From assembly GCA_023416515.1 (NCBI GenBank), contig JAEZHP010000164.1, positions 1 through 35,878 on the forward strand: 35,878 nt of DNA. Reading direction: 5' to 3'. Positions 7,426-14,767 of the stretch are shown in pieces. A program made the translations under genes and the position numbers. The notes below the pieces were generated by a model. It was not told the origin of the DNA. It was given only the letters and a program-made list of their open reading frames with translations, and did no database searches. The DNA comes from Pseudomonadota bacterium (GTDB taxonomy: Bacteria > Pseudomonadota > Alphaproteobacteria > Sphingomonadales > Sphingomonadaceae). Positions within the stretch are counted from its first letter, which is position 1. Every line of letters starts with the position of its first letter.

Positions 7426-7890
7426 ATGGTCAACGAAGGCGACATTGCTCCGGACGTGGAGCTCACCGGGGCCGAGAGCGACACGGTTAAGGTCGGCGAC
7501 TTCAAGGGCCAGAAGCTGGTCCTCTATTTCTACCCGAAGGACGACACGTCCGGCTGCACCCGCGAGGCGCAGGACTTTACCGCGCTTGCCGAGGAGTTCG
7601 AGAAGGCCGGAACCTTCGTGGTCGGCGTGTCTAAGGACAGCCCCAGCAGCCACACGAAGTTCACCGACAAATACGGCCTCAAGGTGCGGCTCCTGTCCGA
7701 TAGCGAGGGCGCCGCGTGCGAGGCCTTCGGCACCTGGGTCGAGAAGTCGATGTACGGCCGCAAATATATGGGCATCGAGCGGGCGACGTTCCTGATCAAC
7801 CGCGACGGCGTGGTCGAGCGCGCCTGGCGCAAGGTGAAGGTGCCAGGCCATGCCCAGGAAGTGCTCGAGGCGGCCCGCGCGCTGCCCTGA
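7426..7890 (+). CDS. bcp: Thioredoxin-dependent peroxiredoxin, BCP/PrxQ family
   Basis: The 154-residue cytoplasmic thiol peroxidase reduces hydrogen and organic peroxides. The active-site segment YFYPKDDTSGCTREAQDF places the peroxidatic cysteine at C44. The cysteine five residues later, present in E. coli BCP, is Gln here. The only other cysteine is C98, which could resolve the sulfenic acid, or the enzyme may act as a 1-Cys type. The ATG at 7426 is chosen because AGGGGA ends seven bases before it; the ATG at 7420 would overlap the glnE stop. Only two bases separate the gene from glnE, so translation is probably coupled. Confidence 0.93.
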   Translation: MVNEGDIAPDVELTGAESDTVKVGDFKGQKLVLYFYPKDDTSGCTREAQDFTALAEEFEKAGTFVVGVSKDSPSSHTKFTDKYGLKVRLLSDSEGAACEAFGTWVEKSMYGRKYMGIERATFLINRDGVVERAWRKVKVPGHAQEVLEAARALP

Positions 7891-7945
7891 CGGAGATACA
7901 AGCGGGGTAAACCCCGGCCATCCAGAGCTGTTTGACGAGGCGAGG

Positions 7946-7970
7946 GGAACGGCTGCGGGCGATCCTCGTT
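7946..7970 (+). promoter_or_regulatory. sigma-EcfG promoter immediately upstream of the exported-protein gene
   Basis: GGAAC (7946-7950), 16 bases and CGTT (7967-7970) match the consensus perfectly. The predicted start near 7977 is only about five bases before the ATG at 7982, so the message would be almost leaderless. Confidence 0.72.
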
Positions 7971-7981
7971 TTCGCACCATC

Positions 7982-8485
7982 ATGAGGCTCGCCAATTCCA
8001 ATCTGCTTCCCGTGATGGGCGTGTTGACCATCGTCGCGGGCGCGGTCGGCCTGCAGCTCGGCGAGAGCGCGATCGCGCAGATCGACCCGATTCATTTCCA
8101 GGGCCCGGCGCCGACTCCGCGTGACGTGTCTCGCGACCCGCTTCCGCCGCTCGGCCCCTCTTACGCGAGCGCTTATGGCTGGGCGCAGAGCGAGGCCGCG
8201 CTCGCCGCGGAATGCGGCGATTGCGCCATGTCCGCGGCCCCACCGGCTCCTGCGGCCTTTACCGCCGTTGCCTCGACATGGGAGCCGGTCCATGGCGCGG
8301 CGCCCGAGCCCCGTCACATCCCGGTTTCGATCCCGAGCTACGAGCCGCGCGAGCAGAAGGTCGAGCACGAGGTGGCGGGATGGCGCGAGGTGACTCGCTA
8401 CACCAGCTACCAGGTCGCCCATGACGATCCTGCCGTCGAGCGAGTGGTGATCGAGACCGAGCCCCAGGGCGAGGCAGGCCTCTGA
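7982..8485 (+). CDS. Exported or membrane-anchored protein of unknown function under an EcfG promoter
   Basis: The 167-residue product opens with a positively charged N-terminus and a hydrophobic stretch (about 8-31, ending near ESAIAQ) that reads as a signal peptide or anchor. The mature part is rich in Pro and Ala, contains the close pair CGDC (about 79-82) and ends in a charged region with WREVTRYTSYQV. I do not recognise a family. The upstream in-frame extension would run through the promoter, so the ATG at 7982 is preferred. There is no ribosome site, which agrees with the nearly leaderless transcript predicted from the EcfG promoter. It is probably a stress-induced envelope protein. Confidence 0.72.
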   Translation: MRLANSNLLPVMGVLTIVAGAVGLQLGESAIAQIDPIHFQGPAPTPRDVSRDPLPPLGPSYASAYGWAQSEAALAAECGDCAMSAAPPAPAAFTAVASTWEPVHGAAPEPRHIPVSIPSYEPREQKVEHEVAGWREVTRYTSYQVAHDDPAVERVVIETEPQGEAGL

Positions 8486-8504
8486 CCCTTCGCCATCCCG
8501 GAGT

Positions 8505-8577
8505 GATCGGGCTCCGGCTTCTTATCTCCTAAGCTTGCAAGGCAGCCGGATTCCCGCTTTCGCGGGGATGACATGAC
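8505..8577. repeat. Palindromic repeat carrying the start signals of the next gene
   Basis: A hairpin of TTCCCGC and GCGGGGA arms, preceded by AGGCAGCCGGA, belongs to the same palindrome family as 3279, 4376 and 13904. Its right end supplies the GGGGA and the ATGACATGAC in which the downstream gene appears to start. Confidence 0.6.
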
Positions 8578-9370
8578 TGGTTCGACCATCGCTCAGGCCT
8601 GCCGAGAGGTCCTCGACGCTGCCGATCCTGCCGCCAAGATGAAGGCTGCGCGCGCTGCCGCACGAGCATGGCGCAGGGGCGCTCTGGACCACGCTTTCGA
8701 CATTGCGATGCCAGATGAGCCGGGCCGGCCGGAGAAGCCCGAGCTGCTCCCGCCCAATCGGATGCCTAAGCGCGGACGGGCGGGGTCGGAGCGCAGCCGA
8801 ATCGCCTTGCTCCATGCGCTCGCCCATATCGAATTCGCCGCGATCGACCTCGCCTTCGACCTGATCGGCCGCTTCGGCGTGAATTTCCCACGCGAATTTG
8901 TCGACGACTGGATTGGGGTTGGCGCTGACGAGGCGATGCATTTCGCCTTGCTGGACCGGCGCCTGCGGACGCTCGGCGCGGGTTATGGCGACCTTCCGGC
9001 CCATGCCGGACTGTGGGATGCGGCGACTGCCACTGCCAAGGATCCACTCGCCCGCCTCGCCGTGGTCCCGACCGTTCTGGAGGCGCGCGGCCTCGATGTG
9101 ACTCCGGCGACTGTCGCCTCGCTGGAACGAGCCGGAGACGCGCGTTCGGCCGCGATTCTCGGCCGGATCTATCGTGACGAGATCCGCCATGTCGGCGCCG
9201 GGATGAAGTGGTTCCGTTACGGCTGCGAATCGGCGGATGAGGAGCCCGTGGCTCTCTGGCACGCGCTCGTCCGGCGCCATTTTCGAGGTGCGATTAAGCC
9301 ACCGTTCAACGACTCAGCGCGGGCTAAGGCCGGTTTATCCCGCGAATTCTACGCAGGGATTGCCCCTTAA
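8573..9370 (+). CDS. DUF455 ferritin-like domain protein
   Basis: The 265-residue protein belongs to the DUF455 family, a ferritin-like four-helix fold related to diiron proteins. Candidate metal ligands are visible in order: E87 in AHIEFAAIDLAFD, E120 and H123 in DEAMHF, E170 in LEARGLDVTP, and E203 and H206 in YRDEIRHV. The physiological reaction of the family is unknown. The start lies in a palindromic repeat whose GGGGA serves as ribosome site only five bases before the ATG. The next in-frame methionine (about residue 23) is also possible without losing the metal-binding core. A strong hairpin follows at 9457. Confidence 0.9.
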   Translation: MTGSTIAQACREVLDAADPAAKMKAARAAARAWRRGALDHAFDIAMPDEPGRPEKPELLPPNRMPKRGRAGSERSRIALLHALAHIEFAAIDLAFDLIGRFGVNFPREFVDDWIGVGADEAMHFALLDRRLRTLGAGYGDLPAHAGLWDAATATAKDPLARLAVVPTVLEARGLDVTPATVASLERAGDARSAAILGRIYRDEIRHVGAGMKWFRYGCESADEEPVALWHALVRRHFRGAIKPPFNDSARAKAGLSREFYAGIAP

Positions 9371-9456
9371 CCACTTGCTAGGCCAGCTACCGGACATCGA
9401 TCGGGTGGGCACTCGAAACGCAAGAAGCAGCGCAGACTGCATCGTCGCGAGCGCGA

Positions 9457-9480
9457 ACGGAGCTCCTCATGGGGCTCCGT
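9457..9480. terminator. Strong hairpin between DUF455 gene and peptidase gene
   Basis: Arms ACGGAGCTCC and GGGGCTCCGT form a 10-bp stem (one U-G pair) around the loop TCAT, followed by CAGTTTTG. It lies 87 bases after the DUF455 stop and 17 before the peptidase ATG. It may terminate the upstream gene or act in the peptidase leader. Confidence 0.5.
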
Positions 9481-9497
9481 CAGTTTTGAGGATGAGA

Positions 9498-10625
9498 ATG
9501 CAAGTTTCGGTTCAACGTAAGAACATCGGGTGGGGCAGTAAGTTCCGTGGGGCATTCAAGCCGCGCGACGTTTTCCTCCACGATGGCAAGAGCTTGCGTC
9601 GCTTTACCCTCGGGCGCCGGGCTCAGGCCGCCGCCACCGGCGCGGTCTTCGGTCTGCTCGCCTGGTCGGGCTATGCGACCGTCCAATATGCAGGCGCGAT
9701 GACCAGCGACGTCGCCACCATGCAGCGCCAGGTCGCAGCGATGGAGCAGGACGTCGAGGCGCTCCGCACCGCCGCAGCCGAGCGCGCCCACGTTCTCGAG
9801 CAGCGCCAGGCCTTCCTCGCGGAAATGCTTTCCGGCGACGCCGATGCGGCCGAAATGGCCCGCCTCCTTCCGGCTTCCGTCGAGGGCGATATCGACGATC
9901 CCCGAGTCGCCGCCGAGTTCGAGCAGGTCGACGGCATGCAGCTGTCGCTCGCCTCACAGGCCCACGCCGCCAACCGCGCCCGTTATCACCAGGCCGCGGC
10001 GGCCGTTCGCCGCCTCGGCATCGATCCGCGCCGTTTCACCCAGGGTGGCGTCGGCGGTCCGTTCGAGGAAGCGGCCGGCGCCGCGACCCCGGTCAGCGGC
10101 AACGACGCCGATCCGCGCTTCGCTCAGCTTTTCGCCAGCTGGCGCCAGATGGAGCAGCTCGAGCAGGGCGTCACCGCCATCCCGTCGATGATGCCGGTTC
10201 AGGACGCTCGCTGGACGAGCAGCTTCGGAGTCCGCTCCGACCCGTTCCGCGGCCGCGCCGCGATGCATGGCGGGATCGACATGGCCGGCCCGATCGGCAC
10301 CCCGATCTACGCCACCGCCGATGGCACCGTCGCTACCGCAGCCTGGAACAGCGGCGGCTACGGCAATCTCGTCGAGGTCGGCCACGGCGCCGGCATCGCT
10401 ACCCGCTACGGCCACCTTTCGCGAATCATGGTCAACCCGGGCGAGCGTGTCCGCCGTGGCCAGCTGATCGGCCTGATGGGCTCGACCGGCCGCTCGACCG
10501 GCAGCCACCTCCACTATGAGGTCCGCATCGACGGTCGCGCGGTCAACCCGCTGCCCTTCCTCCAGTCGGGCCAGGTTCTCGCCAGCCTTCAGCGCGGAAG
10601 CGGTGGCCAGGGCGGCAGCCGCTAA
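9498..10625 (+). CDS. M23 family zinc metallopeptidase, membrane-anchored
   Basis: Peptidases of the LytM/lysostaphin type cleave peptidoglycan cross-bridges or, when degenerate, activate amidases. This 375-residue protein has a basic N-terminus, one membrane segment at about 45-65, a periplasmic helical region with coiled-coil character (about 70-130) and a C-terminal M23 domain. The zinc site is intact: HGGID (about 257-261) and HLHYE (about 337-341). An active cell-wall hydrolase is therefore expected. The ATG at 9498 is chosen because GAGG lies six bases upstream; an ATG two codons earlier has no spacing. A classic terminator follows at 10651. Confidence 0.92.
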   Translation: MQVSVQRKNIGWGSKFRGAFKPRDVFLHDGKSLRRFTLGRRAQAAATGAVFGLLAWSGYATVQYAGAMTSDVATMQRQVAAMEQDVEALRTAAAERAHVLEQRQAFLAEMLSGDADAAEMARLLPASVEGDIDDPRVAAEFEQVDGMQLSLASQAHAANRARYHQAAAAVRRLGIDPRRFTQGGVGGPFEEAAGAATPVSGNDADPRFAQLFASWRQMEQLEQGVTAIPSMMPVQDARWTSSFGVRSDPFRGRAAMHGGIDMAGPIGTPIYATADGTVATAAWNSGGYGNLVEVGHGAGIATRYGHLSRIMVNPGERVRRGQLIGLMGSTGRSTGSHLHYEVRIDGRAVNPLPFLQSGQVLASLQRGSGGQGGSR

Positions 10626-10650
10626 AGGCTTCCACCAATTCCAAGACAAA

Positions 10651-10677
10651 GAGGCGCCGAAAGGCGCCTCTTTTTTT
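10651..10677 (+). terminator. Rho-independent terminator of the M23 peptidase gene
   Basis: The stem of GAGGCGCC and GGCGCCTC around GAAA is followed by seven T residues, 25 bases after the stop codon. Confidence 0.93.
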
Positions 10678-10745
10678 GCGCGTTGGAGCGGCGCTTACGA
10701 AGGGGATACGGAGCCTTGGCGGACCGAATAAGCTTGGGCGAAGTT

Positions 10746-10767
10746 GGTGAGGGCACGTTCCCTCACC
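10746..10767. repeat. Inverted repeat downstream of purC
   Basis: GGTGAGGG and CCCTCACC are separated by CACGTT. The repeat lies 46 bases past the purC stop on the minus strand and could end that transcript, but no U-tract follows. The nearby CCCTCTCCCC and GGGAGGAG segments add further folding potential. Confidence 0.45.
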
Positions 10768-10812
10768 CTCCCATCGCTGCGCGGCGGCGCCCTCTCCCCG
10801 TAGGGAGGAGAA

Positions 10813-11592
10813 TTACTTCCCGCGCTTCTTCCGGTGGGTATCGAGGTCCAGCACCATATTGGCTTCGCCCTCGGGCAGCAGGCCGAGTCGACGAGCCACT
10901 TCCTGATACGCCTCGGCCTCACCGCCGAGGTCGCGGCGGAAGCGGTCCTTGTCGAGCTTTTCGCCCGAGGCCATGTCCCACAGCCGGCAGCCGTCGGGGC
11001 TGATCTCGTCTGCGAGGATGATCCGGGAGAAGTCGTTCTCCCAAAGCCGGCCGAACTCCAGCTTGAAGTCGACCAGGCGGATTCCGATTCCCGCGAACAG
11101 GCCGGACAGAAAGTCGTTCACGCGGATCGCCATGTCGGCGATGTCGTTCATCTCTTCCTGGCTCGCCCAGCCGAAGCAGGCGATATGCTCGTCGGCGATC
11201 ATCGGGTCGCCGAGCGCGTCGTCCTTGTAATAATATTCGATGATCGTCCGCGGCAGCTGGGTGCCTTCCTCGATCCCAAGCCGGGTCGACAGCGAGCCCG
11301 CCGCGACATTGCGGACCACCACCTCGATCGGAACGATCTCGACCTGGCGGATCAGCTGCTCGCGCATGTTGAGACGCCGGACGAAATGGGTCGGGATGCC
11401 GATCGTGCCGAGCAGGGTGAAGATATGCTCGGAAATGCGGTTGTTGAGCACGCCCTTGCCGGCGATCGAGCCCTTCTTCTGGGCGTTGAACGCGGTCGCG
11501 TCGTCCTTGAAATACTGGATCAAGGTGCCGGGCTCGGGACCCTCGTACAGGATCTTGGCCTTGCCTTCATAGACGAGACGGCGACGGGACAT
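10813..11592 (-). CDS. purC: Phosphoribosylaminoimidazole-succinocarboxamide synthase PurC
   Basis: SAICAR synthetase joins aspartate to CAIR with ATP in de novo purine synthesis in the cytoplasm. The 259-residue frame begins MSRRRLVYEGKAKILYEG, the family N-terminus with the ATP-binding loop. It includes KDDATAFNAQKKGSIAGKG, the substrate-binding VVRNVAAGS and the acidic LVDFKLEFG and ILADEISPDGCRLWD motifs. The ATG at 11592 is fixed by homology although the frame is open further upstream. A sigma-70-like promoter lies at 11668-11696. It stands alone on the minus strand, separated from kynU by 133 bases. Confidence 0.97.
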   Translation of the reverse strand: MSRRRLVYEGKAKILYEGPEPGTLIQYFKDDATAFNAQKKGSIAGKGVLNNRISEHIFTLLGTIGIPTHFVRRLNMREQLIRQVEIVPIEVVVRNVAAGSLSTRLGIEEGTQLPRTIIEYYYKDDALGDPMIADEHIACFGWASQEEMNDIADMAIRVNDFLSGLFAGIGIRLVDFKLEFGRLWENDFSRIILADEISPDGCRLWDMASGEKLDKDRFRRDLGGEAEAYQEVARRLGLLPEGEANMVLDLDTHRKKRGK

Positions 11593-11667
11593 GGGTTTGG
11601 ACGTGCTCCAAAGATCAAGCCCCGGCGGCGCGTCATGTCGCTGGCCCCGGGGCGTTTCGGGAGCGAT

Positions 11668-11696
11668 CCTATAGGACAGGGGCGAGGGGAGGGCAA
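11668..11696 (-). promoter_or_regulatory. Sigma-70-like promoter of purC
   Basis: On the minus strand TTGCCC (11696-11691) and TATAGG (11673-11668) are separated by 17 bases, with a predicted start about 70 bases before the purC ATG. Confidence 0.5.
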
Positions 11697-11725
11697 TGTG
11701 CCCGGTCGCGCCGTGAGCGCCTCGG

Positions 11726-12949
11726 TCAGGTGACCTTGAGCCGGACCGCAAAGCGCGGGTCGCGCCAGCTTTCGCTGCGCAGGATCTCCGCCAGATGGTC
11801 CACCGCCAGCACGACCTCCTCGAAGCCCAGATAGAGGGGGGTGAGGCCGAAGCGAAGGACGTTGGGAGCCCGGAAGTCCCCGATCACGCCTTGCTCGATG
11901 AGCGCCTGGCACAATTCATAGGCGTGATCGTGGCGGAACGAGATGTGGCTTCCGCGCTGCTCCTCCGGGCGCGGCGTGATGCACTCGAGCTCGGGGCACT
12001 CCCGGGCCATGCAGTCGTGGCAGAGCTCGAACAGCTGCACCGATTTGCGCCACAGCCGCTCCATGGTGACGCCCTCGAACGTGTCGAGGCCGCCCTCGAG
12101 CGCCGCGATCCCGAGCACCGGGGGAGTACCCGCGAGGAATCGACCGACGCCTTCGGCAGGACGGTAATCGTCGGTGAAGGCGAAGGGCTCGGCATGGCCC
12201 ATCCAGCCCTGTAGCGGGTTGCCGATCCGCTCCTGAAGGCTCTCCGCGACATAGAGGAAGGCGGGCGCTCCGGGGCCGCCGTTGAGATATTTGTAGCCGC
12301 AGCCGACCGCGAGCTCGGCGCCCGCTCCGTTGAGGTCGAGCGGCACCGCTCCGGCGCTGTGACTTAGGTCCCAGATCGTCGTGACCCCGGCGGCCTTGGC
12401 GCGTGCCGTCACTGCCGCCATGTCGAACCGCTCGGCTGTCTTGTAATGGACGTGGGTGAGCAGAAGCAGATTGGTGTCGCTGCCGATGCGCTGCTCCACC
12501 TCCGCGCGCGGCGCGATGTCGAGAGTGAGGCCGAGAAGGTCCGCCACGCCCGCGGCGATGTGAAGATCGGTGTGGAAATTGCCGCTCTCGCTCAGGATGG
12601 TCTTGCGGGCCGACAGCTTCGCCGCCGCGACGAGCAGCTTGAACAGGTTCACCGACGTCGAATCGGCGACCAGCACCTCGTTGCGCTTGGCACCGATCAA
12701 CTCGGCGACCCGCGCGCCCACACGCTGCGGAGCGTCGATCCAGCCATGCTTGTTCCAGCCGCCGATGAGGCTGTCGCCCCATTCGCGCGAGATAAGCGCG
12801 CCGAGGTGATCGGGAGTAGACCGCGGCAGAGCGCCGAGCGAATTGCCGTCGAGATAGATGCTGCCCTCGGGCAGGGCGAAGCGCTCGCGATAGGCGCGAA
12901 GCGGGTCCGCCAGGTCCATCGCCCGCGCCTGCTCGAGCCTCACCGTCAT
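11726..12949 (-). CDS. kynU: Kynureninase KynU
   Basis: This PLP enzyme cleaves kynurenine to anthranilate and alanine in tryptophan catabolism. The 407-residue length is normal. Visible family features are YLDGNSLG near the N-terminus, the PLP-contacting WDLSHSAGA (about 193-201), and the cofactor lysine K220 in GYKYLNGGPGAP. The ATG at 12949 shares one base with the stop codon of the upstream alpha/beta hydrolase gene, so the two are translationally coupled. Neither a dioxygenase (kynA) nor a canonical kynB is visible in the window, so the neighbour may supply formamidase activity. Confidence 0.96.
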   Translation of the reverse strand: MTVRLEQARAMDLADPLRAYRERFALPEGSIYLDGNSLGALPRSTPDHLGALISREWGDSLIGGWNKHGWIDAPQRVGARVAELIGAKRNEVLVADSTSVNLFKLLVAAAKLSARKTILSESGNFHTDLHIAAGVADLLGLTLDIAPRAEVEQRIGSDTNLLLLTHVHYKTAERFDMAAVTARAKAAGVTTIWDLSHSAGAVPLDLNGAGAELAVGCGYKYLNGGPGAPAFLYVAESLQERIGNPLQGWMGHAEPFAFTDDYRPAEGVGRFLAGTPPVLGIAALEGGLDTFEGVTMERLWRKSVQLFELCHDCMARECPELECITPRPEEQRGSHISFRHDHAYELCQALIEQGVIGDFRAPNVLRFGLTPLYLGFEEVVLAVDHLAEILRSESWRDPRFAVRLKVT

Positions 12950-13896
12950 CAGCGCAAAACCCCCTCGATCTCCTCGACCGCGGCGGCCCAGGCCGCGCTC
13001 TCGGGAGCGATCAGCTCGACATGGCCGGTGCCGTCGATCATCCGAACCCGGACGTCGTCGCCGAGCGCCCTCATCTTGCGCGCATAATCCTCGGCGAAGT
13101 GGGTCGGGATGATCCGGTCCTGATTGCCGTTGATCAGCACTTGACGGATTCCGAGAGCGCCCATTCGCGGCACCGAGGTGTCGGCGAACGGATCGCCGCG
13201 GCTCGGCCGGCCCTGTCCGACCAACCGTCCGATCACCTCGGTCCCGCAACCGCTCCCCGGCGGCTGTGCAGCGAGCTCGAGGTCGGGCAGGCCGCCGAGG
13301 CTCACCACCGCTCGAAATTCCGGCGGCGGGATCATCCGGACGTTGGCGGGCGGCATCCAGTGCCGGCGCTTGGCCGCATACCACAAGGCGAGGTGTCCGC
13401 CCGCCGAATGGCCCACCGCCACCGTGCGGCTGGGATCGAGCCCGAACGCGCGGCCCTGGATCGTGAGCGCATGGATCGCGGCCCAGGTGTCGTCGAACAC
13501 GTGCGGCCAGCCGTTGCCGTCCTCGATCACTCGATAGTCGATGTTCCACACCGCGATCCCGCGCCGCCTTAGGTCGGCGGAGATCCAGTTCATCAAAGTG
13601 CGGTCCCATGGCGCGCTCCAGCAGCCGCCATGGATCATCACCGCGACCGGGTAGGGCCCGGGGCCTTGCGGCAGATAGAGGTCGACGACCTGCCGCTCGT
13701 GATCGCCGTAGCGGATGGATCGGTCGGGCGCCGGCCGCGGCCGCGCGAGGAACTGGTCCCAGGTCAGCAGGTCGTTGGCTCCGGCCGCGGGCCCGGGCGC
13801 AGGGGCCGCATTGTGAGCGTCGCCGCCGGTGCTCATCGTGCAGCCGGCCAATGCTGATGCGGCGAGAATGGCGATGGTCTTGGCAAGGTTGATCAA
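12949..13896 (-). CDS. Lipoprotein alpha/beta hydrolase, candidate kynurenine formamidase
   Basis: The 315-residue protein begins with a lipoprotein signal ending in the lipobox LAGC (C19), so it should be anchored in the envelope. The hydrolase fold shows the oxyanion motif HGGCW (89-93), the nucleophile elbow GHSAGG (S164), a late Asp in NGNQDRIIP and the catalytic His in GTGHVELI. HGGxW occurs in the BD-FAE/kynurenine formamidase branch of carboxylesterases. Coupling to kynU supports hydrolysis of N-formylkynurenine, but export to the periplasm would be unusual for that role. A general esterase is the alternative. Confidence 0.85.
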   Translation of the reverse strand: MINLAKTIAILAASALAGCTMSTGGDAHNAAPAPGPAAGANDLLTWDQFLARPRPAPDRSIRYGDHERQVVDLYLPQGPGPYPVAVMIHGGCWSAPWDRTLMNWISADLRRRGIAVWNIDYRVIEDGNGWPHVFDDTWAAIHALTIQGRAFGLDPSRTVAVGHSAGGHLALWYAAKRRHWMPPANVRMIPPPEFRAVVSLGGLPDLELAAQPPGSGCGTEVIGRLVGQGRPSRGDPFADTSVPRMGALGIRQVLINGNQDRIIPTHFAEDYARKMRALGDDVRVRMIDGTGHVELIAPESAAWAAAVEEIEGVLR

Positions 13897-13903
13897 GAGC
13901 CCG

Positions 13904-13998
13904 TCCTGTCGTCCCCGCGACGGCGGGGATCCAGCTGCCTTGTCGCGAAGACGGGCTCGAAAGTGAAGCTGGATTCCCGCCTAGGCGGCAATGACAGG
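13904..13998. repeat. 95-bp MITE-like inverted repeat element
   Basis: Outer arms of about 32 bases, beginning CCTGTCGTCCCCGC on the left and ending CGGCAATGACAGG on the right, are imperfect inverted copies that meet across about 30 bases. Each arm holds its own small palindrome (CCCCGC and GCGGGG). It is the fullest copy of the repeat family also seen at 3279, 4376 and 8505. It lies just upstream of the hydrolase start and just downstream of the 34-codon ORF. Confidence 0.7.
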
Positions 13999-14003
13999 TC
14001 CGG

Positions 14004-14108
14004 TCAGCACGCTTTGCGCCAGGGCGCCGAGAACTGGATTTTCTGCAGAGTGCGGAAGTCTGAAACCAGCATCCGCAACGCCTTCGAGATGTCCCGGGTG
14101 ATCAGCAT
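14004..14108 (-). CDS. Possible 34-residue small protein downstream of the UrcA-family gene
   Basis: An ATG at 14108 follows a near-perfect ribosome site (GAGGAGA, seven bases away) and opens 34 codons ending at a TGA beside the repeat element. The product begins MLITRDISKALRML and is basic with a short amphipathic helix. I do not recognise it. The strong ribosome site is the main evidence. It is on the same strand as the UrcA-family gene, beyond a large hairpin. Confidence 0.4.
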   Translation of the reverse strand: MLITRDISKALRMLVSDFRTLQKIQFSAPWRKAC

Positions 14109-14141
14109 GGCTTATCTCCTCATCCCCACGTTCGAGGAATG

Positions 14142-14174
14142 AAGGGGCGGCGGGTGGGGTGTGCGCCGCCCCTT
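14142..14174. terminator. GC-rich hairpin after the UrcA-family gene
   Basis: Arms AAGGGGCGGCG and CGCCGCCCCTT enclose 11 bases. It starts 12 bases past the UrcA-family stop codon on the minus strand. The following minus-strand bases (CATTCC) are not a U-tract, so it may terminate only partly or stabilise the upstream message, leaving the 34-codon ORF at lower level. Confidence 0.55.
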
Positions 14175-14186
14175 CTCCACCGCCCA

Positions 14187-14663
14187 TCAGCGGGCGGTGA
14201 TGGTGATCGAACGGGCCGCGGCGAGCCGCGCTTCGAGCCGCCTCGCGACCGCCGCGTCGATCTGAGGCCGGGCGCCCTCGACCGCCGCGACGTAGCACCG
14301 CTGGCGAAGCACGCGCTCGGCGGTGACGCCCGCGATATTCGGCTGGCACAGCTGGGCCGCGGCACCGCGCACCCGCCGCTCCAATGAAGCCCGCCCATAC
14401 GCGCTTGCCAGATTGAGATCAGCGTAACTGACCTCGCTGGTCACCGCGCGCACCGCGATCTGGCTCTGTGCCAAGCTCGGAGTCGCGAACATCAGGCTGG
14501 TGACGCTCATCGCGAGCACGGCCGCCATCGCCTTGAGCGGCATCGGCACTCCGCCGAGCAGGCCGCGGGTCCTGGCCGCCGCCACATCGACAGCCTTGCC
14601 GACATCGGCGCTGAACTGGTCGTGATGGGCTTCCCACAGCCTCCCGAGAAACTGGTCCTGCAT
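14187..14663 (-). CDS. UrcA family protein
   Basis: UrcA-family proteins are small exported proteins of unknown function with two conserved cysteines. The core here contains EVSYADLNLASAYGRASLER, a Cys in AAQLCQP and another in RQRCYVAAVE. A classical signal peptide ending near TPSLAQ starts at the internal ATG at 14543 (118 residues). The longer start at 14663 (158 residues) has a good ribosome site and high-GC third positions, and it would add a charged 40-residue extension before the hydrophobic segment. Both starts have plausible ribosome sites. The gene is divergent from a LysR regulator that may control it. Confidence 0.78.
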   Translation of the reverse strand: MQDQFLGRLWEAHHDQFSADVGKAVDVAAARTRGLLGGVPMPLKAMAAVLAMSVTSLMFATPSLAQSQIAVRAVTSEVSYADLNLASAYGRASLERRVRGAAAQLCQPNIAGVTAERVLRQRCYVAAVEGARPQIDAAVARRLEARLAAARSITITAR

Positions 14664-14767
14664 CTGTCTTCTCCCTTCTCCCTTCGAGCGTCCGGAGCGT
14701 CGGCCGCTGCGTTGCTGGAGATGATGGAATGGAGATCGGACCGCCAACGAAAGGATCGACAGTTATG

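Noticed and set aside
9520..9546. GGAAC-N16-TGTT on the minus strand in the M23 peptidase gene
   Set aside because: It is off consensus, inside a coding region, and has no leftward gene to serve.
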